Source: Salipiger mucosus DSM 16094
GTDB taxonomy: Bacteria > Pseudomonadota > Alphaproteobacteria > Rhodobacterales > Rhodobacteraceae
Direction: 5' to 3'
Assembly (NCBI RefSeq): GCF_000442255.1
Contig: NZ_KE557275.1
Span: 492,993 to 550,914 of the forward strand
Length of the DNA: 57,922 bases
Shown: positions 27,103-36,815 of the stretch, piece after piece
How positions within the stretch are numbered: position 1 is the stretch's first letter
Layout of the letters: each line of letters starts with the position of its first letter
The notes under the pieces: model-generated
The model's input: the letters and a program-made list of their open reading frames with translations, nothing else
What the model was told of the DNA's origin: nothing
Database searches by the model: none
Position numbers and translations under genes: made by a program

Positions 27103-27816
27103 TCAGCCGCGCCGTTGCGGGATGACCTGCTGCGCGATGCCGGCGAAGACGAGGTAGACCGAGGTCGTCACGAGGCCCCAGTGCGCCCAGCTTTCGGGGT
27201 GGAAGTCGACCCAGGCGGCCCAGCCCGCGAAAAAGGTCCAGGCCAGCGCCAGCGGCAGCGAGAGCGCGCGCCAGCGCGCGGTGCGCACGGGGTGGATGAA
27301 CTTCAGCGGCAGGAACATGGCCACGGCCAGCACGGCCACCAGCAGGAGGATGAGCCAGAAGGCCGGCTTGATGGCGAAGAGCACGATGACCAGCATGTTC
27401 CAGCAGCCGGGGAAGCCGTGGAAGGAGTTGTCGTCGGTCTTCATGCGGCTGTCGGCGAAGTAGAGCGCCGAGGCGAAGGTGATGACGATGATCGCGATCC
27501 AGCCGGTCCAGCCGGGCAGCAGGTCGGACTGGAAAAGCGCGAAGGCCGGGATGAAGACGTAGGTCAGGTAGTCGATGATGAGGTCGAGCAGCACGCCGTC
27601 GAAGCGCGGGGCGTTGGTCTTGACGTCGTACTTGCGCGCCAGCGGGCCGTCGAAGCCGTCCACGGCGAAGGCCACGACCAGCCAGAGGAACATGATCGAC
27701 CACTGCTCCTGCGCGGCGGCGAGCAGCGCCAGCATGGCGAAGACCGCGCCGGTGGCGGTCAGCAGGTGGACGAGAAGCGCGCGCGTGCCGAGTGTCATGC
27801 CGATGTCATGGCCCAT
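27103..27816 (-). CDS. pcs: Phosphatidylcholine synthase
   Basis: A 237-aa membrane enzyme that joins choline to CDP-diacylglycerol. The CDP-alcohol phosphotransferase motif is present in the Pcs form: VDGFDGPLARKYDVKT then FDGVLLDLIIDYLTYVF, providing the DG-x2-AR and G-x3-D-x3-D metal-binding residues. Eight hydrophobic segments and overall length agree with Pcs of rhizobia and Rhodobacter. The start at 27816 was kept because it is the upstream ATG; 27798 (MTLGTRALL) is also possible. Phosphatidylcholine is a normal membrane lipid of this group. Confidence 0.93.
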   Translation of the reverse strand: MGHDIGMTLGTRALLVHLLTATGAVFAMLALLAAAQEQWSIMFLWLVVAFAVDGFDGPLARKYDVKTNAPRFDGVLLDLIIDYLTYVFIPAFALFQSDLLPGWTGWIAIIVITFASALYFADSRMKTDDNSFHGFPGCWNMLVIVLFAIKPAFWLILLLVAVLAVAMFLPLKFIHPVRTARWRALSLPLALAWTFFAGWAAWVDFHPESWAHWGLVTTSVYLVFAGIAQQVIPQRRG

Positions 27817-27852
27817 CCGGCGCCGGAGCGCAATCTGCGTCCGGCGCGGGCG

Positions 27853-28470
27853 TCAGTCGCCGGCCCCGCGCATCAGGGCGGCGAGCGCCGCGAGCTCGGA
27901 GCCGATGCCGGTCTCCATCGCCCCGGCAGCGGCGTGGCGGGCCTCGGCGGGCTTGTTCTGGCCGAGCTTCCAGGTGCTCTCGACGCTGTCGATCGCGAGC
28001 CGGAAGGGCAGGATCATGCGCAGCAGCCTGTCTCGGGTTTCGGGCTGCATCTTGTTCATGGTCCAGGGCGTCTTGGGCAGACGCACCTCGTAGGCCGCGG
28101 ACTGGCGGGCGAGCAGGTCCGGCAGGCTTTCGGGCGGCATGGGTTCGAGCCGGCCGGTGAGATGCACCGCGAGGTAGTTCCAGGTCGGCACCTGGTCGGG
28201 GCAGAGGCCGTACCAGTCGGGCGAGACGTAGCCGTCCGGCCCGGTCACGGCGAGCCGCGCCGGGGCGCCCTGCCGGGCGGCGCGGCAGATGGGGTTCGAG
28301 CGCACGAGGTGCAGTTCGGCCTGCGTGCCATCCGCCGAGAGCAGGACGGGCACGTGGCTGAGGAGTGGCGGGCCCTCGGAGGCGACGGCCAGCGTGCCGA
28401 AGGCGCGGTCGCGCGCAAGGGCGAGGGCGGTGTCGCGGTCAGCCTGTCGGAAGGCCGGGTTCGGATGCAT
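27853..28470 (-). CDS. PaiB-like FMN-binding negative transcriptional regulator
   Basis: A 205-aa protein of the PaiB family, with the FMN-binding split-barrel fold. It contains MHPNPAFRQADRDTALALA, GPPLLSHVPVLL, the PDGYVSPDWYG block and VPTWNYLAVHLTGRLEP, all typical. PaiB represses sporulation and protease genes in Bacillus; here the role is unknown. It starts 4 nt after the mtaB stop and is probably cotranscribed with dapF and mtaB. Confidence 0.92.
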   Translation of the reverse strand: MHPNPAFRQADRDTALALARDRAFGTLAVASEGPPLLSHVPVLLSADGTQAELHLVRSNPICRAARQGAPARLAVTGPDGYVSPDWYGLCPDQVPTWNYLAVHLTGRLEPMPPESLPDLLARQSAAYEVRLPKTPWTMNKMQPETRDRLLRMILPFRLAIDSVESTWKLGQNKPAEARHAAAGAMETGIGSELAALAALMRGAGD

Positions 28471-28474
28471 CGGC

Positions 28475-29728
28475 TCAGGCCGTCAGCCGCTGGCCGCTGT
28501 GGCCGCGGATCACCGCCGTGACGACGGCGCCCTCGGTCTGCGGCGTGTCGAAGCCGACCTCTGCGAACTGCTCGGTCCGGCCCATGTCGGGGGCTTCCAT
28601 GAGCACACGGTGGGTCTGCCCCTCCTGCGCCGCGAGGTGACGCTCGACCGCCGCGCGGCCCGCGTCGCGCAGGCGGGCGGCGCGGTGCTTGATCGTGCGG
28701 CCGTCGATCTTCTGCGGAATGCGCGCGGCCGGCGTGCCGGGGCGGGCGGAATAGGGGAAGACGTGCAGCCAGGTCAGGTCGCAGTCCTCGACCAGCTTCA
28801 GCGAGTTCTCGAAGTGCGCCTCGGTCTCGGTCGGGAAGCCCGCGATGATGTCGGCGCCGAAGGTCATCTCCGGGCGCAGGCGGCGGGCCTCCTCGCAGAA
28901 GGCGATGGCGTCGTCGCGCAGGTGGCGGCGCTTCATCCGCTTGAGGATCAGGTCGTCGCCGTGCTGCAGGCTGAGGTGCAGGTGCGGCATCAGGCGCGGC
29001 TCGGTCGCGATGGCCTGCATGAGGTTCTCGTCCGCCTCGATGCTGTCGATCGAGGAGATCCGCAGGCGCGGCACGTCGGTGAGCTTCAGCAGCCGCATCA
29101 CGAGGTCGCCCAGCCGGGGCGTGCCCGGCAGGTCGGCGCCCCAGGAGGTCAGGTCCACGCCGGTCAGCACCACCTCGTTGAAGCCCGACTGCACCAGCCG
29201 CTTGACCTGGTCCACCACCACGCCCGCCGGCACCGAGCGCGAGTTGCCGCGGCCGTAGGGGATGATGCAGAAGGTGCAGCGATGGTCGCAGCCGTTCTGC
29301 ACCTGCACGTAGGCGCGGCTGCGGGTGCCGAAGCCGTCGATCAGGTGGCCCGCCGTCTCGGTGACGGACATGATGTCGTTGACCTGCACCTTCTCGGTCT
29401 CGCCGACGAAATCGCCCGCGAGGCCGCGCCAGGTGTCGGGCGACATCTTCTCGGTGTTGCCGATGACCGAGTCGACCTCCTCCATCGCGGCAAAGCTGTC
29501 GGGGTCGATCTGGGCCGCGCAGCCGGTCACGATGACGCGGGCGCCCGGATTCTCGCGGCGCAGGCGGCGAATCTCCTGCCGGGCCTTGCGCACGGCTTCC
29601 TGCGTCACCGCGCAGGTGTTGACGACCACGGCATCGCCCATGCCCGCGTCCTCCGCGAGGGCCTTCATCGCCTGCGTCTCGTAGGCGTTGAGCCGGCAGC
29701 CCAGGGTGGTGAACTTGGGCGCGCTCAT
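28475..29728 (-). CDS. mtaB: tRNA t6A37 methylthiotransferase
   Basis: A 417-aa radical-SAM enzyme that converts t6A37 to ms2t6A37 in tRNA. N-terminal cluster cysteines are seen in [22 protein letters not shown] and [10 protein letters not shown]; the radical-SAM motif is CDHRCTFC; a TRAM domain follows. ATG 29728 overlaps the dapF stop as ATGA. It is the second methylthiotransferase in the window, a paralogue of RimO, and unlike rimO it is intact. Confidence 0.94.
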   Translation of the reverse strand: MSAPKFTTLGCRLNAYETQAMKALAEDAGMGDAVVVNTCAVTQEAVRKARQEIRRLRRENPGARVIVTGCAAQIDPDSFAAMEEVDSVIGNTEKMSPDTWRGLAGDFVGETEKVQVNDIMSVTETAGHLIDGFGTRSRAYVQVQNGCDHRCTFCIIPYGRGNSRSVPAGVVVDQVKRLVQSGFNEVVLTGVDLTSWGADLPGTPRLGDLVMRLLKLTDVPRLRISSIDSIEADENLMQAIATEPRLMPHLHLSLQHGDDLILKRMKRRHLRDDAIAFCEEARRLRPEMTFGADIIAGFPTETEAHFENSLKLVEDCDLTWLHVFPYSARPGTPAARIPQKIDGRTIKHRAARLRDAGRAAVERHLAAQEGQTHRVLMEAPDMGRTEQFAEVGFDTPQTEGAVVTAVIRGHSGQRLTA

Positions 29729-30561
29729 GCGAGGGCCTCCAGCCAGGCGGCGGTGAAGCTGCCGTCGAAGACATGCGCGGTCGGGCCGGTCATCCAGACG
29801 CCGTCGTCGCGCCAGTCGATCTCGAGCGTGCCGCCGTCGAGATCCACGGTCACGCGCGGGCCGGTCAGCCCGCGCCGCACCGCGGCCACCGCCGTCGCGC
29901 AGGAGGAGGAGCCCGAGGCCAGCGTCACGCCGACGCCGCGCTCCCAGACGCGCATGCGCAGGCGATTCTCGCCCGAGAGGCTGGCGACCTGCACGTTGGT
30001 GCGGTCCGGGAAGAGCGGGTGGTGTTCGTAGCGGGGGCCGAACTGCGCGAGCGGTACCGTCTCGGCGTCGGCGACGAAGAAGGTGCAGTGCGGGTTGCCC
30101 ATGCCGGTGGCGGTCGGCGCGCCCTCGATCGGCAGCTCGAGCGTCTCCATCGCCTCGGCCAGCGGGATCTCGGCCCAGTCGGTCTGCGGCTGACCCATGT
30201 TGACCGAGGTCAGCCCCTCGCCGGCGTCGCGGGCCTGCAGGGTGCCGCGTTCGGTCACCAGCGCGAGGCGATCGCGGCCGGTCTCCTCCATGAGGAATCG
30301 CGCGATGCAGCGGGTGGCGTTGCCGCAGGCCCCGGCGGTCGAGCCGTCTGCGTTGTAGAAGATCAGGCGGGCGTCGCCCGTCCCCTGCGCGGGCGAGATC
30401 ACTGCGAGCTGGTCGAAGCCAACGCCGCGGTGCCGGTCGGCGATGGCCTCGGCCAGCGCGGGGGTCATGTCGATGTCGCGCGCACGCGCGTCGAGAACCA
30501 CGAAATCGTTGCCGAGTCCGTGCATCTTCATGAAGGGGAGTCTGTCGCCGCCGCGTGTCAT
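29725..30561 (-). CDS. dapF: Diaminopimelate epimerase
   Basis: A 278-aa cofactor-free racemase in lysine and peptidoglycan synthesis. The two catalytic cysteines are in [12 protein letters not shown] and [30 protein letters not shown] is a usual N-terminus, so ATG 30561 is preferred, although ATG 30570 has AGG 6 nt upstream and could be used. First gene of the dapF-mtaB-paiB set, divergent from tRNA-Lys. Confidence 0.94.
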   Translation of the reverse strand: MTRGGDRLPFMKMHGLGNDFVVLDARARDIDMTPALAEAIADRHRGVGFDQLAVISPAQGTGDARLIFYNADGSTAGACGNATRCIARFLMEETGRDRLALVTERGTLQARDAGEGLTSVNMGQPQTDWAEIPLAEAMETLELPIEGAPTATGMGNPHCTFFVADAETVPLAQFGPRYEHHPLFPDRTNVQVASLSGENRLRMRVWERGVGVTLASGSSSCATAVAAVRRGLTGPRVTVDLDGGTLEIDWRDDGVWMTGPTAHVFDGSFTAAWLEALA

Positions 30562-30649
30562 GGCGGGCATATACGCCTGTCGATTGCACCTTTCCAGAGC
30601 CAGCGGGCGCTGCGGACGCACGTGACGGGGAAAAGGCGTTTTTTTGGGG

Positions 30650-30678
30650 TTGACCCCACCCGCCGCTCTTTCTAGAAG
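30650..30678 (+). promoter_or_regulatory. Sigma-70 type promoter of tRNA-Lys
   Basis: TTGACC at 30650-30655 and TAGAAG at 30673-30678 with a 17-nt spacer, 12 nt before the mature tRNA. A run of seven T lies just upstream, as is common for stable-RNA promoters. Confidence 0.6.
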
Positions 30679-30690
30679 CCCCCGCACAGT

Positions 30691-30766
30691 GGGCCGTTAG
30701 CTCAGTTGGTAGAGCAACTGACTTTTAATCAGTGGGTCGCAGGTTCGAATCCTGCACGGCTCACCA
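30691..30766 (+). tRNA. tRNA-Lys (anticodon TTT)
   Basis: A complete 76-nt cloverleaf including an encoded CCA. Acceptor stem GGGCCGT pairs with ACGGCTC; D-arm AGCTCAGTTGGTAGAGC; anticodon arm CTGACTTTTAATCAG with anticodon TTT; T-arm with GGTTCGAATCC. The accessory region that follows (31.2-37 kb) begins about 400 bp downstream. Confidence 0.97.
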
Positions 30767-31185
30767 CTGATCTCGAAATCACAGACCGCCATCGGGTCCA
30801 GATTGGGCTCCGTTTCGGCGTGGAATCATTGATCGGCACGGCCTTGCGTGATCCAGTCGCCATGTGACGGAGGCCGCCGATGGGCGACCTTGTCCGGCAG
30901 CGCGATACGCATGTGGACCAGCTGCGGCCCTGCTTGCCGAAGACGCATGGGATGCTCGCCAGTCCGGCGTATCAGGGCTCATGAATCCATCGAGGTTCTT
31001 GACCGGCTCGTTTATGAGAGTTGATGTGACGGCGGCGAAGGTATCCAGCCCATGCAGACCTGTGCGCGGATCTGAGATCCAGAGACGTGTCGCGTCGCGG
31101 AATGGGGCGCCTGACCAATGCGACCGGCCTGGCCATGCTGCCGGGCACAAGACATCACGTTCATCAGTTTCCGGAGGGGGCGACA
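30767..31185. other. Gap after tRNA-Lys with no recognisable gene
   Basis: I see no credible coding region on either strand in these 419 bp. Short frames on the reverse strand look like decayed coding sequence but match nothing I know. No duplicate of the tRNA 3' end was noticed in the window, so an attachment site cannot be shown. Confidence 0.5.
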
Positions 31186-31782
31186 ATGACAGACATGGAA
31201 AGGCAGCTGGCAGACCTCGCCGCCGAGGTGACGCGGTTGAAGGATCACGAGGATATTCGCCAGGCGATCTACGCCTACGCGCGCGGCATCGATCGTGGAG
31301 ATGCCACGCTGCTCGATCCTGCGTTCCACGAGGATGCCGAGGATGACCACGGGAATTTCCGCGGGACAAAGCACGATGCGCTCGCCGCATTCGCGAAAAG
31401 CGCGAAAAACCCCGCTGTTTCGTCGTCGGTCCACCACATCGGCAATATCCTGATCGACCTGCGCGGCGACGTGGCAGATGTCGAGACCTACTTCATGGCT
31501 TCGCAGCGCCGGGAAGAAGATGGCAAGCACTGGATCCGGATGCGGGTCGGTCGCTATCTCGACCGTTTCGAGAAACGCGATGGCATCTGGCGGGTTGCGA
31601 GGCGAAAGGTCATCGATGACTGGAGCAGCCTGGACGAACTGGCTCAGCCGGCTCGCGAGGTCGGTCCGGACAACAATCACGGAACGCGCGGGGCCGACGA
31701 TCCGTCGCGGGCCGTGACAGGGTTTGCGGATCACCACCGGCATCCCGAAGCCCGTCACCGGGCAGACGCCAGCAACTCGTAG
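31186..31782 (+). CDS. NTF2-like (SnoaL-type) protein
   Basis: A 198-aa protein of the nuclear-transport-factor-2 superfamily: MTDMERQLADLAAEVTRL then KDHEDIRQAIYAYARGIDRGD, the usual start of SnoaL-like cyclases, dehydratases and small-ligand enzymes, ending with DGIWRVARRKVIDDW. The start has GGAGGGGG 7 nt upstream. The final ~35 residues are Asp/His-rich and probably disordered. The gene faces an SDR and a TRAP transporter; a shared catabolic role is possible but not shown. The 297-bp gap that follows (31783-32079) holds only a short reverse-strand frame with VOC-like residues. Confidence 0.8.
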   Translation: MTDMERQLADLAAEVTRLKDHEDIRQAIYAYARGIDRGDATLLDPAFHEDAEDDHGNFRGTKHDALAAFAKSAKNPAVSSSVHHIGNILIDLRGDVADVETYFMASQRREEDGKHWIRMRVGRYLDRFEKRDGIWRVARRKVIDDWSSLDELAQPAREVGPDNNHGTRGADDPSRAVTGFADHHRHPEARHRADASNS

Positions 31783-32079
31783 GTGCCCGGACGCCCGGCC
31801 GATGGGCCTCGACCCGGGGGTTCGGAACTCCGGGAATGCCCATGACCACCGGGCACGCGTTCACGCGCAATCTCGCGCGTATTCATGAGGGCCTGTCTGC
31901 CGCCCGGCCGGGAGCGGGGTCCGGCACGAGATGTCACGCCGGCCGCGTCAAAGCCGTCGCCTGCGACACGCCGCGACTGATGGAGAAGCCCACGGGCGGG
32001 AAGGTCGGTGGTTTCCGGCCTTGATCCATGCAGAGCAGCAGCAGGCCTCGATCCGTGGGCCCGATCCAGAACGGCACGC

Positions 32080-32925
32080 CTAGAAAGTGACCGGTCGCTT
32101 GCTTGGCGTGAGCTGGATTTCGTGGCTCCAGCACGTGGGGTCCTGCGCGTGCAGGTAGAAGTAGGCCTCCGCGATCTTCCGCGGATCGATGAGCTGTTCC
32201 TCCTCGCCGCCATGCGGCCCCCTGGATGCCGCCCGGGTTCCCGGAGAGTCGATCATTCCGTCTATGATGACGTTGGCGACATGGATCCCGTGCGGGGAAT
32301 ACTCCTCGGTCAGGACCTGGGCGAAGGCGCGCATCAGGACCCTGGGGTAGTACAGGGATTCCCCGGTCCGTCGTTGGCGCCCGCGCAGGCTGTACTGGTT
32401 GTTGGTCAGGAAGAAGGACCCGGCCCCTGCCGCCCGCATGGCAGGCAGCACGGCTCGCGCGACGAGGTAGGGACCGCGGCAGGCGAGGTTGATGGCGGTC
32501 TCGAAGATCTCCTCGGGAACATGCTCGATCAGTTCGTTCCCGGCCGGCAGCTCGCGGCCGTGGCTGTAGCCGGCATTGTAGATCACCACGTCCGGCGCGC
32601 CGTGCGTTTCGACAATCCCGGAGAAGGCCTCGGCAATCGACGCCGGTTGCGCGAGATCGAGGTCCACGACCCGGCAGCGGCCGCCCGCGGCCTCGATGAC
32701 ACCGACCAGGCCTGCAGCGTTCTGTGCGCGGCGCGTCGTGATGATCGTCAGGTAGCCTTCGGCCGCGAACTTCTGTGCGAGAGCCCCGCCCACGCCCCAG
32801 CGAAGCCCGGGCGGGAAGGCCTCGTCCGTCACGGCGGCGCCGTGCGCTGTCGCGGTGCTGGCGCCGTCGCCTTGCCACTTCGACGTGGCGCCGATGATGA
32901 CGGCAACCTTGCTGTCGGTGGCCAT
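32080..32925 (-). CDS. Atypical short-chain dehydrogenase/reductase
   Basis: A 281-aa SDR-fold protein. The nucleotide-binding start VAVIIGATSK is split from the second half of the glycine motif (RWGVGGALAQ) by an insert of about 27 residues. VVIYNAGYS corresponds to the NAG motif. The catalytic region ESLYYPRVLMRAFAQ does not give a regular Y-x3-K: the usual Lys position aligns with Arg. It may be a diverged enzyme or a non-catalytic relative. It lies 27 bp downstream of dctM on the same strand, so its substrate may be what the TRAP system imported. Confidence 0.82.
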   Translation of the reverse strand: MATDSKVAVIIGATSKWQGDGASTATAHGAAVTDEAFPPGLRWGVGGALAQKFAAEGYLTIITTRRAQNAAGLVGVIEAAGGRCRVVDLDLAQPASIAEAFSGIVETHGAPDVVIYNAGYSHGRELPAGNELIEHVPEEIFETAINLACRGPYLVARAVLPAMRAAGAGSFFLTNNQYSLRGRQRRTGESLYYPRVLMRAFAQVLTEEYSPHGIHVANVIIDGMIDSPGTRAASRGPHGGEEEQLIDPRKIAEAYFYLHAQDPTCWSHEIQLTPSKRPVTF

Positions 32926-32952
32926 GATCTGTCCTCTTCGAGGCCGTCTCCG

Positions 32953-34260
32953 TCAGTAGCTGACGGAGGGGAGCCAGGTTGAAATGGCAGGGAAGGCGAG
33001 CAGCAGGCCCAGCGTCACGGTCTCCATCAGGATGAAGGGAAAGATCCCGCGGAACATCATGCTCGAGTTGACCCTGCGTTCCGAAGCACCGATCACCGCG
33101 AAGAGGTTGATGCCGACCGGCGGGGTGATGGCGCCGATCTCGACCAGCTTGACCACGATCACGCCCATCCAGATCGGGTCGAGCCCGAGGCTGGTCGCGA
33201 CAGGGTAGACGAAGGGAATGGTCATCACGAGCATCGAGATGCCTTCGACGAACATTCCCAGGATCAGGTAGAGCACGACAAGGATGGCCATGAACTGCCA
33301 GATGGCCAGGTCGATGGAGGTCACGTAGCCGGAGATCTCGCTGATGAACCCGGAAATCAGCAGAAGACGCGACAGGAACAGGCCGCCGATGATGATGATG
33401 AACAGGGCGGCCGACATGACCACGGCTTCCGTCAGCGAGTCCCAGAGGGCCCGCATCTTCATGCGTCCGCGCAGGAGGCTGATGACGAGGGCCCCTCCGG
33501 CACCCGCCGCGCCGGCCGTCGACGGGAACATGGCCCCGGAGTAGATGCCGCCCATGACAATGGCCGCGAGCAGGCAGAAGGCCCATATTCCCTTGAGGCT
33601 CGAGAGCTTCTCTCGCAGCGTGAAACGCTCCTCGACCGGCGGGGCTGCAGACGGGTTCAGCGTCACCAGGACGAAGATACCCACGAAATAGACGGCGACG
33701 GTGAGCAGGCCGGGCAACAGGCCTCCCACCAGCAGCGCGCCCACGCTTTCCTCCGTGAGGATGCCGTAGATCACCATGCCGAGCGACGGGGGAATCAGGG
33801 CCGCGAAGGTCCCCGCGGCCGCGATGCAGCCGGCGCTCAGGGAGCCGGAGTAGCGGTATCGCAGCATTTCGGGCAGGGCGATCCGGGTGAAGAGCGTCGC
33901 GCTGACGACCGTCGATCCGTTGATCGCGCCAAAGCCGCCGGATGCAAGCGTCGTCGCGTAGTAGAGTCCGCCACGGACCCCCGCATTCCACCTGTAGGCG
34001 GCGGAATAGAGCTCCTGCGTGATGCCGGCGCTTGAGGTGAGCGCCCCCATCAGCACGAACATCGGGACCACGACGAAGGCAAAGTCGCTGGCCAGCGCGT
34101 AGGGCAGGGATTCCGCGGTCGAAAGCATGAAGGGAAGGCCGGCCGTGAGGGCAAGCCCGGCCATCGCGACCGCGGCCATTGCGATGCCGACCGGAATGCC
34201 CGCGGCGATGACGACCAGCAGGATCCCGATGATCAGGAAGCCGTCTGCGAGATTACCCAT
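32953..34260 (-). CDS. dctM: TRAP transporter large permease (DctM)
   Basis: A 435-aa membrane protein with about twelve segments, the ion-coupled channel of a tripartite ATP-independent periplasmic transporter. Start ATG 34260 (MGNLADGFLIIGILL) overlaps the dctQ stop by 8 nt. Family blocks include PMFVLMGAL, GGFGAINGSTVVSAT and VKLVEIGAITPPVGINLF. Intact here, but the binding protein gene is interrupted, so the transporter is unlikely to work. Confidence 0.94.
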   Translation of the reverse strand: MGNLADGFLIIGILLVVIAAGIPVGIAMAAVAMAGLALTAGLPFMLSTAESLPYALASDFAFVVVPMFVLMGALTSSAGITQELYSAAYRWNAGVRGGLYYATTLASGGFGAINGSTVVSATLFTRIALPEMLRYRYSGSLSAGCIAAAGTFAALIPPSLGMVIYGILTEESVGALLVGGLLPGLLTVAVYFVGIFVLVTLNPSAAPPVEERFTLREKLSSLKGIWAFCLLAAIVMGGIYSGAMFPSTAGAAGAGGALVISLLRGRMKMRALWDSLTEAVVMSAALFIIIIGGLFLSRLLLISGFISEISGYVTSIDLAIWQFMAILVVLYLILGMFVEGISMLVMTIPFVYPVATSLGLDPIWMGVIVVKLVEIGAITPPVGINLFAVIGASERRVNSSMMFRGIFPFILMETVTLGLLLAFPAISTWLPSVSY

Positions 34261-34786
34261 CGGTGCCGCCTTCCGTGGCTCGTGTCGGATGCCGGATCGT
34301 CGAGATCGCAACGACGATCTGGCGGAGGTATTCGGCAACGCTGGTCACGACCATGGCCGCGAAGACGACCTTGATCGGCCAGACCGGGAACCGGATCACC
34401 GCTGCGGCGAACTCGCCGTACTCGTAGCTTTCCGTGGCCATCGCGAGCGCCCCTTGCGCGAGAACCAGGAAGACCGCGAGCCCCGTGGCAAGGGCCAGGA
34501 CACGGCTCAGGCGCTGCAGCAGGCCGGGCATGCGCTCCATAACTAGGTCCACCTCGATGTGGCGGCGCATGCGTTCCACGCGTGGCAGGGCCCCGAAAAT
34601 CAGGAGAACCAGCAACTCGGCGCTCAGCTCGCGTGCCACGGGGACGGGCTTCAGGAACAGGTAGGTCCCGAGAACATCGGCACTTCCGACAACCGCGAGG
34701 AAAAGGATCACCACGGCGGAAATCGCGAGGCATATATCGCCCGCCCGCAGCACGACCGCGTTCAGGGCGTCAGTAAGTCGGACCAT
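34253..34786 (-). CDS. dctQ: TRAP transporter small permease (DctQ)
   Basis: A 177-aa four-segment membrane subunit that joins DctM to the binding protein. The ADVLGTYLFLKPVPVARELSAE region and the following LLVLLIFGALPRVERMRRHIEV are typical of DctQ. Gene order dctP-dctQ-dctM with overlaps indicates one operon. Confidence 0.92.
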   Translation of the reverse strand: MVRLTDALNAVVLRAGDICLAISAVVILFLAVVGSADVLGTYLFLKPVPVARELSAELLVLLIFGALPRVERMRRHIEVDLVMERMPGLLQRLSRVLALATGLAVFLVLAQGALAMATESYEYGEFAAAVIRFPVWPIKVVFAAMVVTSVAEYLRQIVVAISTIRHPTRATEGGTDG

Positions 34787-34847
34787 GACGGTGAAGTGTC
34801 CCGTATCGATGAATCGCGGCGGGCACGAAGCGCCCGCCGCGTCTTGA

Positions 34848-35762
34848 TCAGTTCGAGGCGGACAGGTTGTCGCGCACGACCTGCATCACGGCCTCCGCCT
34901 CGGTTCCGGCGCCACGTTCCTCCATCTGGGTGGCCCAGAGTTCGAGGAAATCCGGGGTCGCCTCCTGCAAGGCATCGGGCTCCGTGAATTCGACCAGTTC
35001 CAGACCCTTGGACAGCATCTCGTCCCGGGCATCGGCCGCGAAGCTCTCGACTTCGGCGACATCGCGGGCAATCGCGTTCTCGCTGGCTTCGCGGAAGAGG
35101 TTCTGCACGTTCTCGTCCAGGCTCTCCCATTTCGCGGCGTTCATGTAGGTCGGGTAGTTGGTGATCGCGCCGAAGCCGGCGTCGACGTAGTAGTCCGCGA
35201 CCTCGTAGAGGTTGTAGTTGAGCGAGAAGTCGTCCGCCGCGTAGGCGCAGTCGACGGCGCCGCGCTGGATCCCTTCGTATTGCTCGGTGGCCGTGGTCAC
35301 GACACCTGTGGCCCCCAGCGACGACCACATCTGCGGGACGTATTCGCCGTAGGCGCGGATGCGCGTTCCGGGGAAGTCCGACATGGACGCGATCTTCTTG
35401 CTGCAGACGATGTGGTAGACGGGCAGGCTGGTCCAGAACATCGGAACCAGGTTGTTCTGCGCATTCTCGGCCTGCACCTCCGGCGTGGCATCCAGGGCGT
35501 GGGCAACGCGCGAGACGGCCGCCACGTCGGGGTAGACATTCGGCAGCTGCGTCACGCCGGTCAACGGCATCTGCGACGGGAAATAGGCGGGGGACAGCGA
35601 CCCGAGGTCCACTGCGCCGCTCGACAGAAGGCTCAGCATCTCGGTGGCCTTGCCCATCGACTCGGACCAGAAGATCTCGATGCTGATGTTGCCGCCGCTC
35701 TTCTCGTTGATCTCGTCGGCCCATTGCTGGACGTTCTGCGACTGGACTGTCGTCTGCGACAC
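34848..35762 (-). pseudogene. dctP: dctP, C-terminal part of the interrupted TRAP binding-protein gene
   Basis: The C-terminal ~300 residues of a periplasmic solute-binding protein (TTVQSQNVQQWADEINEK onward; conserved Arg in FPGTRIRAYG, which in DctP proteins binds the carboxylate). It has no start signal of its own; its 5' end abuts the left end of the insertion sequence. Removing the IS and one copy of the 9-bp duplication joins it in frame to the fragment at 36816-36926 and restores a 338-aa protein. Confidence 0.9.
35754..35762. repeat. Target-site duplication, left copy
   Basis: CTGCGACAC directly flanks the left terminal repeat of the insertion sequence; the identical copy is at 36816-36824. 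Confidence 0.9.
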
Positions 35763-36815
35763 GGCATTGTTGCAGAAAGGCGGCTTGAGGCGTGACTTCC
35801 CCTTTCCCCTTTAGTTTCAGGCCACGCGGACGATCTCGGCGGTGCCGAGGGCATTAAAGCGATTGATAAGGGCGACCCGGATGTGGATTTCGGCGGTTTG
35901 CCGATCAGGATCCCGTGCGGCGATGCGCTCGCCGAAGGCCTTCAGGCATCGCATCCTGGCCTCCACGCGGCTGCGGGCGTGGTATCCCGTCCACCGTTTC
36001 CAGAACGCCCGACCGTAGTGACGTGTGGCGCGCAGGGTTTCGTTGCGGGCCCGGGCGGCTGGGCAATCATCCTTCCACGGTCGGCCATTCTTGCGGATCG
36101 GGATGATCGCCGTGCCACCGCGTGCGTTGATGGCACCGTGGCAGCGGCGGGTATCGTAGGCGCCATCCGCGGTCACGGTGCCGATGTCCTCGTCCTCGGG
36201 GATCTGGTCGAGCAGGTCCGGCAGGACGGGGCTGTCGCCGTCCCGGCTGGGGGTGAACTCGACCGCGCGGATGTCGGATGTGGCGGTGTCCATCGCCAGA
36301 TGCACCTTGCGCCATTGGCGTCGCCCCTGAACACCGTGCTTGCGGGCCTGCCACTCGCCATCGCCGAGGAACTTGATGCCGGTGCTATCCACCAGCAGGT
36401 TCAGCGGCCCGCCAGCACGGCGATAGGGGATCTGCACCTTCAGGGTCTTCTGCCTCCGGCTCAAGGTCGAATAGTCCGGAACGGGCCAGTCCAGCCCCGC
36501 GAGACGCAGCAGACTGGCGACCAGCCCGGCGGTCTGCCTGAGCGGCAGCTTGAACAGCACCTTGATCGACAGGCAGAACTGGATCGCCGCATTCGAGAAC
36601 ACCGGCGGGCGCCCAGGGCGGCCCTCATGCGGCGCGTGCCAGACCATCTCCTTGTCCAGCCAGATCAGCAAAGACCCGCGCTTGCGGAGCGCAGCGTTGT
36701 AGGCGGACCAGTTCGTCGTGCGGTAGCGGGCGGGCTTGGGCTTGCTCATGCTGCTCGTCTAATCGCATGGATTCCCGATGTGAATCCTTCACCCGCTGAG
36801 TTCTGCAACAACGCC
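35763..36815 (-). mobile_element. IS5-family insertion sequence, IS903-type, complete
   Basis: A 1053-bp element bounded by inverted repeats: left GGCATTGTTGCAGAA, right (reverse complement) GGCGTTGTTGCAGAA, 14 of 15 identical. Ends of the GGC-TTGTTG type and a 9-bp target duplication are features of the IS903 group of the IS5 family. One transposase gene fills most of it and appears intact. It sits inside dctP, with no sign of end erosion, so the insertion looks recent. Confidence 0.93.
35817..36749 (-). CDS. IS5-family (IS903 group) transposase
   Basis: A 310-aa DDE transposase. The acid triad can be placed at LLVDSTGIKF (first Asp), VTADGAYDTR (second Asp) and the Y-(2)-R-(3)-E region SRVEARMRCLKAFG (Glu). 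N-terminal region RTTNWSAYNAALRKRG is typical of the group. Full length with no frameshift, so the element could still be mobile. Confidence 0.95.
   Translation of the reverse strand: MSKPKPARYRTTNWSAYNAALRKRGSLLIWLDKEMVWHAPHEGRPGRPPVFSNAAIQFCLSIKVLFKLPLRQTAGLVASLLRLAGLDWPVPDYSTLSRRQKTLKVQIPYRRAGGPLNLLVDSTGIKFLGDGEWQARKHGVQGRRQWRKVHLAMDTATSDIRAVEFTPSRDGDSPVLPDLLDQIPEDEDIGTVTADGAYDTRRCHGAINARGGTAIIPIRKNGRPWKDDCPAARARNETLRATRHYGRAFWKRWTGYHARSRVEARMRCLKAFGERIAARDPDRQTAEIHIRVALINRFNALGTAEIVRVA

Noticed and set aside
30720-30790. Peptide-like reverse frame over the tRNA ending AGFEPATH
   Set aside because: This is a known artefact of translating tRNA genes.
31934-32079. Fragment of a VOC/glyoxalase-like gene on the reverse strand (PFWIGPTDRGLLLL)
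   Set aside because: Short, without a start, and the resemblance is weak; mentioned only as possible decay.
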